Part shown: piece by piece, positions 1 through 5,298 of the stretch | Layout: the number at the start of each line of letters is the position of its first letter | Numbering within the stretch: the first letter of the stretch is position 1 | NCBI GenBank assembly: GCA_003140115.1 | Contig: PLIQ01000633.1 | Span: forward strand, 1 to 5,298 | Direction: 5' to 3' | Length of the DNA stretch: 5,298 bases | Source: Actinomycetota bacterium | GTDB lineage: Bacteria; Actinomycetota; Actinomycetes; Streptosporangiales; Streptosporangiaceae | The notes under the pieces: model-generated | Told to the model about the DNA's origin: nothing | The model's database searches: none | Seen by the model: only the letters and a program-made list of their open reading frames with translations | Translations under genes and position numbers: made by a program

Positions 1-386
1 CCCTTCGGGGCGGCCAGCGCCTCACGGAACCAGGCGTGCCGGTTCGAGGTGTGATTCGGCACGATGTCGACGATGACCTTGATCCCGCATCCGTGCAGGC
101 CGGCGGTCATCTCGTCGAAATCGGCCAGCGTGCCCAGCTGCGGGTCCACATCGCGGTAGTCGTCCACGTCGTAGCCGCCGTCGGCCAGGCCAGAGGGGTA
201 GAACGGGCTGAGCCAGACCGCGTCGATGCCCAGAGAGGCCAGGTACGGGACCCGGGACAGGACTCCCCTGAGGTCGCCTAGGCCGTCGCCGTCAGAGTCG
301 GCGAAGCTGCGCGGGTAGATCTGGTAAACCACCGCCCGCCGCCACCAGTCGGTGCTGGTAGCGGCAGGGCGCGGTGACATCTCCAT
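1..386 (-). CDS. GH13 alpha-glucosidase, N-terminal part (cut by left window edge)
   Basis: Cytoplasmic glycoside hydrolase that probably releases glucose from imported alpha-glucosides. Only 128 complete codons are present; the frame stays open to position 1. The start of the GH13 (beta/alpha)8 barrel is clear: WWRRAVVYQIYPRSF (residues 14-28), the calcium-type acidic loop D30-D32-D34-D38 (DSDGDGLGD), GIDAVWLSPFYPS (53-65), the GGYDVDDY substrate-pocket segment (70-77), and conserved region I, DIVPNHTS (107-114), with D107, N111 and H112. The catalytic Asp and Glu lie beyond the edge. There is no signal peptide, which fits an intracellular enzyme. ATG at 386 is chosen over ATG at 380 because GGAG at 400-397 lies 10 nt upstream of the first but 16 nt from the second. 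It follows malG by 56 bp on the same strand, so it is probably the last or a late operon gene. The family is known to include alpha-glucosidase, oligo-1,6-glucosidase and trehalose-cleaving members; these cannot be told apart from this fragment. Confidence 0.93.
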   Translation of the reverse strand, partial: MEMSPRPAATSTDWWRRAVVYQIYPRSFADSDGDGLGDLRGVLSRVPYLASLGIDAVWLSPFYPSGLADGGYDVDDYRDVDPQLGTLADFDEMTAGLHGCGIKVIVDIVPNHTSNRHAWFREALAAPK

Positions 387-442
387 TGCGGCGTGTCTCC
401 ACGTTCTGGGTGGGCGGGGCTTCCCCCGGGTTGTTCCTCGAG

Positions 443-1339
443 CTACTTGATCGAGCCGCGCATGATGCCGCTGACCACCCAGCGCTGGGCGAGGAGGAAA
501 ACGACCAGGGTCGGGAGCAGGGCCATGAGATACGACGCGAAGGCCACGTTGATGTTCGTGGTGAACTGGTCCTGGAACAGGTACTGGACGACCGGGAGGG
601 TCTGCCACTTCGGGTTCGCGGTGATCAGCTGCGGCATCATGAAGTCGTTCCAGGACTGCAGGAAGGCGAAGATGCCCACGGTGGCGCTGATCGGCGCCAG
701 CAGCGGCAGCACGATCTTGCGGAACGTCAGCCAGGTGGTGCAGCCGTCCAGCCGCGCGCTCTCCTCCAGTTCGAGCGGAATTCCCCGGATGAAGGCCGAG
801 AAGAGCAGCACGTTGAAGGCGAGGTTGAACATGATGTGTAGGATCGCGACGCCGAACGGATTATCCAGGCCGATCGCGGCCATGAGCTTGACCTGAGGCA
901 GCGCGACGACTGGGAACGGAATGAACAGGGCGATCATCAGGTAGCCGAACGTCGCGCGGAACTGCCAGTGGCCCCAGTTACGCACGATCGCCCACGCCGC
1001 CAGCGCACTCACGATGATTTCCCCGGCCACGGCGAGCAGCGTGATCAGCAGGCTCATCGAGGCTGCGAGCGGAGTATCGGTCAGGTCCCAGGCGGCCCGG
1101 AAGTTCCCCCACTGAATCGGCCAGGGGAAATTGAAGCCGGTGCCCGTGCCGGTCTGGGCCGGCGACTTCAGCGCCATGGCAATGGCGAAGTACAGCGGGA
1201 GGATGATGATCAGGGAGACGATCGCGATGATGATCGTCAGGCCCCAGTTGACCCGGCCGCCCTCGGGTACCGGGCGGGTCCGGCGGGTCTGGATCCGCGG
1301 TGCGGCGACGACTGGGGTGGTGCTTACCTCGGTAGCCAC
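443..1339 (-). CDS. MalG-type sugar ABC transporter permease
   Basis: Inner-membrane subunit that pairs with the MalF-type permease to form the sugar channel. It has 298 residues, normal for the CUT1 MalG family. A basic, proline-rich cytoplasmic tail (about 1-30) is followed by six predicted membrane segments near 33-55, 93-118, 131-155, 163-185, 208-230 and 265-288. The EAA loop that docks on the ATPase is at about 191-212 (ESARLDG, then IVLPLLAP), with G199 and P212 conserved. The C-terminus, VSGIMRGSIK, is typical of MalG-type subunits. The GTG start at 1339-1337 is preferred because it follows AGGAGGGGG (1354-1346) and overlaps the malF stop codon as TAGTG, implying translational coupling. 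The frame stays open upstream for another 212 codons, but that stretch lies inside malF and has no homologous character, so it is not part of the protein. The transported sugar cannot be deduced from this subunit. Confidence 0.95.
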   Translation of the reverse strand: MATEVSTTPVVAAPRIQTRRTRPVPEGGRVNWGLTIIIAIVSLIIILPLYFAIAMALKSPAQTGTGTGFNFPWPIQWGNFRAAWDLTDTPLAASMSLLITLLAVAGEIIVSALAAWAIVRNWGHWQFRATFGYLMIALFIPFPVVALPQVKLMAAIGLDNPFGVAILHIMFNLAFNVLLFSAFIRGIPLELEESARLDGCTTWLTFRKIVLPLLAPISATVGIFAFLQSWNDFMMPQLITANPKWQTLPVVQYLFQDQFTTNINVAFASYLMALLPTLVVFLLAQRWVVSGIMRGSIK

Positions 1340-2265
1340 TACAGACCCCCTCCTCGACGCCGGATGACGCTTAGCTGGAAGACCGCGAAGAGCAACGTGA
1401 TCAGGAAGAAGATGACCGCGTTGGCCATCTGGTAGGCGTAGTCGCCGTTGAAGAAGCCGCTGAAGATGGTTTGCGCCACGCTGGTGGTGGCGGTGCCCGG
1501 GCCGCCGCCGGTCAGGCCGACCACGATGTCGTACACGTTGAGGAAGTTCTTGAAGCTCAGGATGGTGTTGATGACGAGGAAGGAGAAAAGCAGCGGGAAG
1601 GTCATTTTCCGGAACTGCTTCCACGCGCTCGCCCCGTCGATCGAGGCTGCTTCGTACACTTCCGTCGGGATGCCGGTCAGCCCGGCGAGGAAGATGATGA
1701 TCGCGCCCGGGATGGCCACCCAGGACGCGACGAAGACGACGCCGAGCCAGGCGAGGTGCTGGTTGGCCAGGATGTTGCTCTCCAGCGGGGCGAAATGGAT
1801 CACCCCCGCGATGACCGGGACCGACGTGGAGATGATGAAGGTGAAAATGTAGGAGACGATCAGGCCGGACAGGACCATGGGCATGAAGAAAACCGTGCGC
1901 AGCCCGGTCCGCCATTTGATCTTGGCGTTCAGCGCGATCGCCAGAGCCAGCGCGACCGCGTTGGTGACGATGCACGCTACGACCGCGAAGAGCAGGGTGA
2001 ACCCGTAGGAGTCCCGGATGGTCGGGTCGCTGAACGCTGCCTTGTAATTCGCGAATCCGATGGAATGGAAGGTTCCGTACCCGACGTAGTTCGTGAAGCT
2101 GTAGAACATCCCCTGGATCGCGGGATAAATGATGAAGAAGGTGAACAGGATGATCGCCGGGATGAGCATCAAAAGGTACGCCGGCGCCACCGGGAAGAAG
2201 ATTTTCTTCAGCGTACCGAGCGGATTTCTAGGGCCAGCCCCGGAGGGCGCTGAGGTCGCGGTCAT
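1339..2265 (-). CDS. MalF-type sugar ABC transporter permease
   Basis: Membrane subunit of a CUT1 carbohydrate importer, partner of the MalG-type permease encoded just downstream. It has 308 residues, the usual length of the short Gram-positive form, without the extra segments and large periplasmic loop of the E. coli protein. About 20 cytoplasmic residues precede six predicted membrane segments near 28-48, 86-112, 125-147, 170-196, 222-243 and 280-300. The EAA loop is YEAASIDGASAWKQF, then FPLL (204-226), with E205, D210, G211 and P224 in the expected places. The motif LTGGGPGTAT (251-260) between the last two helices is typical of MalF/UgpA-type subunits. The ATG start is supported by a strong AGGAGG (2276-2271) five bases upstream. 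The gene lies 31 bp after the binding-protein stop, and its TAG stop shares one base with the next gene's GTG. Family assignment is secure; substrate is not. Confidence 0.96.
   Translation of the reverse strand: MTATSAPSGAGPRNPLGTLKKIFFPVAPAYLLMLIPAIILFTFFIIYPAIQGMFYSFTNYVGYGTFHSIGFANYKAAFSDPTIRDSYGFTLLFAVVACIVTNAVALALAIALNAKIKWRTGLRTVFFMPMVLSGLIVSYIFTFIISTSVPVIAGVIHFAPLESNILANQHLAWLGVVFVASWVAIPGAIIIFLAGLTGIPTEVYEAASIDGASAWKQFRKMTFPLLFSFLVINTILSFKNFLNVYDIVVGLTGGGPGTATTSVAQTIFSGFFNGDYAYQMANAVIFFLITLLFAVFQLSVIRRRGGGL
1346..1354 (-). promoter_or_regulatory. Strong ribosome binding site deciding the malG GTG start
   Basis: AGGAGGGGG on the minus strand lies inside the last codons of malF, six to nine bases before the GTG at 1339. 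With the TAGTG stop-start overlap it fixes the start of the MalG-type gene and argues for coupled translation of the two permeases in equal amounts. Confidence 0.75.
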
Positions 2266-2296
2266 GCCTGCCTCCTGGATCGGGTACTCATGCGGT

Positions 2297-3628
2297 TCAC
2301 GCCGAGGTCCGTATGGCCAGGCGCTTGAAGGCGCCGTCCATCGACGAGGTGAATCCGCTGACGTTGCCGGTCAGCATCATTTCCTGGATGAAGTTCCCGA
2401 CCGGGATAGTGAGGGGCACGTAGGTTCCCGCGCCCTGATAAAAAGCGCCCGAACTGACGTACTTCTGCAAACCGGAGACGAGCGGGCTTTGCTGCGGCGG
2501 AGCGTTCTTGAGAGGTGAGAATGCGAGATTGGCCTGGTTGTACGCATTCATGACGCTCGGCTGCATGAGGTAACCGAGGAACTTGATGGCCGCCGCGCGC
2601 TGCGCGGGCACTTGCGATCGCGGCAGCCAGATGGCCAGGTCGAGGTTGGCCCGGCACTTGGTCTGGGATGCATCGTCGGTAACGGGCATCGGAAACGTGC
2701 CCATCTTGAGCTTGGGATTGATCGTGAGGATCTGGCCGACGGCCCACGGCCCCTGCATGTACATCCCGGCCTGCCCGGCCGCGAAGGCGGTGTTGCCGTC
2801 GGCGTATTTCTTGGACAGGGCGTTGTCGTTGAAATACGGCGTCAGGCTGAGCATCTGCTTGCAGGGCGCGGTGAAATCCTTCTCGAACGACACCGAGGAG
2901 TTGGGGCCGAGGTTGGTGCCCTCGGCGTCGAGTTGCTTGTAGAACGCCGCGACGTCGATCATGCCGCCGATGGTGTAATCAAACAGGCCCTGCTGCGTCG
3001 TCCAGGCATCCCCGTAGGTCTGGTAGATCGGCGTGATGCCCGCGGACTTGAATTTCTCGCATACCGCCAGGAACTCGCTCCAGGTGGTGGGCACGGACGA
3101 CACGCCGACCTTGTCGAACAGGTCCGGGTTATAGATGACGCCCTCGGCGGCCACCGAATAGGGCAGGACGCTCGTTTCTCCCCGGTAGGAGCCGTACTGG
3201 GTGACGAGAGCCTGGATGTTCGGGTCGATGGTCTGCGCTTGGGGCAAGTCGGCCAGGTTGGCCAGCACGCCGCGGGACACGAAGATCGACGTGGTCAGGT
3301 TGTAGTTGTCGCAGTCGATGTCGGGCGGATCGCCGCGCACGAACTCCGCGATCAGGCTTGAGGTGGAGTCGTGGCTCACTACCACCTGCGACTGGCTCGC
3401 GTTGTACTTCGCGACCAGGTTGTCGAAGTACGGGACCACTTCGGGCTTGGTCTCCTCCAGCACGATTCTGGTGGCCCCGCCTGACGAGGAACACCCGGCC
3501 ACCAGGCCGGGCCCGGCGATCGCGGCCGCCCCGAGTCCCAGCGCCTTCATCATCGAGCGGCGGTCAAGCACCGGGCCGCCGCCAGTCCGGTGGTTCCGAC
3601 CCAGCCGCGGAGCATTTTCTCGCTGCAT
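2297..3628 (-). CDS. Sugar-binding lipoprotein of ABC transporter (family 1 extracellular solute-binding protein)
   Basis: Surface lipoprotein that captures the sugar and delivers it to the permease pair; 443 residues, the normal size for CUT1 binding proteins. The N-terminus has a twin-arginine-like signal (DRRSMMKALG, R23-R24), a hydrophobic stretch (29-44) and a lipobox V43-A44-G45 before C46, the likely lipidated residue. A Ser/Gly linker follows. The mature part shows family features: PYFDNLVAKYNA (66-77), GDPPDID, the PYSVAAEGVIYNPDLFDKVG segment and GPWAVGQ (from 293), the usual helix edging the sugar cleft. ATG at 3628 has a good Shine-Dalgarno sequence (GGAGGGAGA, 3643-3635). A later GTG (residue 20) or the MM pair (26-27) would shorten the leader, and starting at MM would remove the arginine pair. 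The gene starts 20 bp after the ATPase stop. About 19 of its last 90 codons end in A/T, more than in the neighbouring genes. The ligand is probably an alpha-glucoside, inferred from the downstream GH13 gene. Confidence 0.95.
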   Translation of the reverse strand: MQRENAPRLGRNHRTGGGPVLDRRSMMKALGLGAAAIAGPGLVAGCSSSGGATRIVLEETKPEVVPYFDNLVAKYNASQSQVVVSHDSTSSLIAEFVRGDPPDIDCDNYNLTTSIFVSRGVLANLADLPQAQTIDPNIQALVTQYGSYRGETSVLPYSVAAEGVIYNPDLFDKVGVSSVPTTWSEFLAVCEKFKSAGITPIYQTYGDAWTTQQGLFDYTIGGMIDVAAFYKQLDAEGTNLGPNSSVSFEKDFTAPCKQMLSLTPYFNDNALSKKYADGNTAFAAGQAGMYMQGPWAVGQILTINPKLKMGTFPMPVTDDASQTKCRANLDLAIWLPRSQVPAQRAAAIKFLGYLMQPSVMNAYNQANLAFSPLKNAPPQQSPLVSGLQKYVSSGAFYQGAGTYVPLTIPVGNFIQEMMLTGNVSGFTSSMDGAFKRLAIRTSA

Positions 3629-3648
3629 GACGGTTCTCCCTCCGAAAC

Positions 3649-4809
<1,161 letters not shown>

Positions 4810-4850
4810 GGCGACTCCTACTAGTCGTTACTACGTTTTGGGACATTCGG

Positions 4851-4872
4851 GTACGGCTCGGGCGCTCCGTAC
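4851..4872. repeat. Inverted repeat in the transporter-operon leader (GTACGG-N10-CCGTAC)
   Basis: Perfect 6-bp arms (4851-4856 and 4867-4872) flank a 10-base spacer. The dyad lies within the predicted 5' untranslated leader, ending about 41 bases before the ATPase ATG and about 20 bases from operator O1. It could fold as an RNA hairpin or bind a dimeric protein. No U-run follows it on the minus strand, so it does not look like a terminator. It does not share the GGAAACG core of the operators. Its function is unknown and chance is possible. Confidence 0.35.
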
Positions 4873-4892
4873 GGTGGCCGCTGTAATGTGTA

Positions 4893-4904
4893 GGAAACGT
4901 TTCC
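4893..4904. promoter_or_regulatory. LacI-type operator O1 (perfect palindrome GGAAACGTTTCC)
   Basis: A perfect 12-bp palindrome with the central CG typical of LacI-family operators. It shares the GGAAACG core with the two operators near the regulator gene. It covers about +1 to +10 of the predicted transporter promoter, so a bound repressor would block initiation of the operon. Confidence 0.75.
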
Positions 4905-4908
4905 ATTG

Positions 4909-4937
4909 AAAGTAAGACCGCCGGGTGGGCACGTCAA
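4909..4937 (-). promoter_or_regulatory. Predicted housekeeping-sigma promoter of the transporter operon
   Basis: On the minus strand, TTGACG (4937-4932) and TACTTT (4914-4909) are separated by exactly 17 bases. The -35 box matches TTGACA in five of six positions; the -10 box keeps the TAnnnT pattern typical of actinobacterial housekeeping promoters. Transcription would start near 4902-4903, giving a leader of about 93 nt before the ATPase ATG. The expected start falls inside the palindrome at 4893-4904, a classic arrangement for repression. Inferred from sequence only. Confidence 0.6.
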
Positions 4938-5033
4938 GACCTAAGCCAGCCCGGCTTCCGATCCGTTCGGCTTTGCACCTACTTGCGCAGCGTCTCGTCC
5001 GTGGGCTGGCCAATAGTCACCGGCCGAGTCCGC

Positions 5034-5047
5034 TGGAAACGCTTCCA
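5034..5047. promoter_or_regulatory. LacI-type operator O2 (TGGAAACGCTTCCA)
   Basis: A 14-bp near-palindrome centred on CG at 5040-5041, with one mismatched pair out of seven. It resembles the general LacI/CcpA-type operator pattern. It lies about 45-58 bp upstream of the predicted regulator start, and 14 bases from 5033 to 5046 recur exactly in O3, 23 bp downstream. Confidence 0.72.
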
Positions 5048-5056
5048 ACCGACAAC

Positions 5057-5070
5057 TGGAAACGCTTCCG
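5057..5070. promoter_or_regulatory. LacI-type operator O3 (TGGAAACGCTTCCG)
   Basis: Second copy of the O2 sequence, centred at 5063-5064. The outermost T5057-G5070 pair is imperfect, but the flanking C5056 and G5071 are complementary. It overlaps the proposed -35 element of the regulator promoter, so binding would give autorepression. Confidence 0.72.
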
Positions 5071-5085
5071 GCTGATGTGTATGAT
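5057..5085 (+). promoter_or_regulatory. Predicted promoter of the LacI-family regulator
   Basis: TATGAT (5080-5085) matches the -10 consensus in five of six positions. A weak -35 element, TGGAAA (5057-5062, four of six matches), lies 17 bases upstream and is part of operator O3. The expected start is near 5092, which is the first base of the preferred GTG codon, so the transcript may have no 5' leader. Confidence 0.5.
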
Positions 5086-5091
5086 CGGCTT

Positions 5092-5298
5092 GTGTCACGG
5101 CCGTCCGAGAAGGTCAACATGGCGGACATTGCCCGCATGGCGGGCGTGTCGATGGCCACGACGTCGCGAGCGCTGAGCAACGCGCCCGGAGTCGCGGCCG
5201 CTACCCGGGCGCGGGTCCTGGCTGCGGCCGAGCAGGCCTCCTACGTGGTCTCACCCGAAGCGTCTCGCTTGTCGCGCGGGTCGACCCGCCGGGTCGCC
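5092..5298 (+). CDS. LacI-family transcriptional regulator, N-terminal part (cut by right window edge)
   Basis: Probable sugar-responsive repressor of the divergent transporter operon and of itself. Only 69 codons are visible. The LacI-type helix-turn-helix is clear: MADIARMAGVSMATTSRALSN (10-30), then helix three (TRARVLAAAEQASY, 38-51) and the hinge SPEASRLSRG (54-63), where L60 matches the minor-groove leucine L56 of LacI. Recognition-helix residues M21-A22 match the M-A pair of CcpA. The GTG at 5092 is preferred over the ATG at 5119, which has GAGAAGG five bases upstream, because the family aligns V8-N9 with LacI V4-T5, the cap of helix one; starting at M10 would remove it. A GTG at 5077 is in frame but lies upstream of the -10 box. 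No Shine-Dalgarno sequence precedes 5092, and the predicted transcript begins there. The ligand-binding core lies outside the window, so the inducer is unknown. Confidence 0.93.
   Translation, partial: MSRPSEKVNMADIARMAGVSMATTSRALSNAPGVAAATRARVLAAAEQASYVVSPEASRLSRGSTRRVA

Noticed and set aside
415..428. Small hairpin CGGGG-N4-CCCCG between malG and the GH13 gene
   Set aside because: The stem is only 5 bp and no T-run follows it on the transcribed strand, so it is not a convincing terminator. GC-rich DNA produces such stems by chance.
1340..1975. Upstream extension of the malG frame to a 510-residue protein
   Set aside because: The added 212 residues lie entirely within malF in another frame and are low-complexity Arg/His/Pro-rich sequence. 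The MalG family length and the Shine-Dalgarno sequence support the GTG at 1339.
1471..2253. Long plus-strand open frame of 260 codons opposite malF
   Set aside because: It is antisense to malF, charged and low in complexity, with no recognisable family features or separate promoter.
2300..2570. Lower G/C-ended codon use in the C-terminal part of the binding-protein gene
   Set aside because: About 19 of 90 codons end in A/T against 2-8 of about 95-100 in sampled neighbours, but the middle of the same gene is normal (4 of 64). The dip is too short and mild to infer transfer or recombination.
4885..4910. Alternative leftward promoter with TTCAAT as -35 over operator O1
   Set aside because: No acceptable TAnnnT -10 box lies at 16-18 bases, and the TTGACG-17-TACTTT pair just upstream is much better.
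4943..4957. Inverted repeat AAGCC-N5-GGCTT in the divergent region
   Set aside because: The arms are only 5 bp, it lies outside both promoters, and it does not resemble the operators.

Overview
The window reads as part of a chromosome from a high-GC Gram-positive (actinobacterial) organism. The codons are strongly G/C-ended: in about 95-100 codons hand-checked per gene, only 2-8 end in A/T in the ATPase and permease genes. Two genes probably start with GTG, and the binding protein is a lipoprotein with a twin-arginine-like leader. I cannot assign a genus.

Layout: positions 1-4809 hold one leftward (minus-strand) gene train. In transcription order it is a MalK/UgpC/MsmK-type ABC ATPase (4809-3649), an extracellular sugar-binding lipoprotein (3628-2297), a MalF-type permease (2265-1339), a MalG-type permease (1339-443) and the N-terminal 128 codons of a GH13 alpha-glucosidase (386 to beyond the left edge). 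Gaps are 20, 31, -1 and 56 bp, so this looks like one operon. A LacI-family repressor diverges rightward from 5092 and is cut by the right edge after 69 codons.

The 282-bp divergent region (4810-5091) is the most informative non-coding part. It holds a good leftward promoter, TTGACG-17-TACTTT (4937-4909). A perfect 12-bp palindrome (4893-4904) lies on its expected start site. Two near-identical operators (5034-5047 and 5057-5070) lie 23 bp apart. A rightward promoter, TGGAAA-17-TATGAT, has a predicted start that coincides with the repressor's GTG, so the repressor mRNA may be leaderless. A 6-bp-arm dyad (4851-4872) sits in the leader of the transporter operon. I see nothing else clear in the 96 bp between the leftward -35 box and the second operator.

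How the genes work together (inference): the repressor blocks both promoters until an alpha-glucoside inducer is present. The lipoprotein captures the sugar, MalF/MalG-type permeases and two ATPase subunits import it, and the GH13 enzyme hydrolyses it in the cytoplasm. The exact sugar (maltose, trehalose, sucrose, isomaltose or another glucoside) cannot be read from this sequence. This is a recognisable type of locus. I found no evidence for a new kind of system, and the points worth checking are regulatory.
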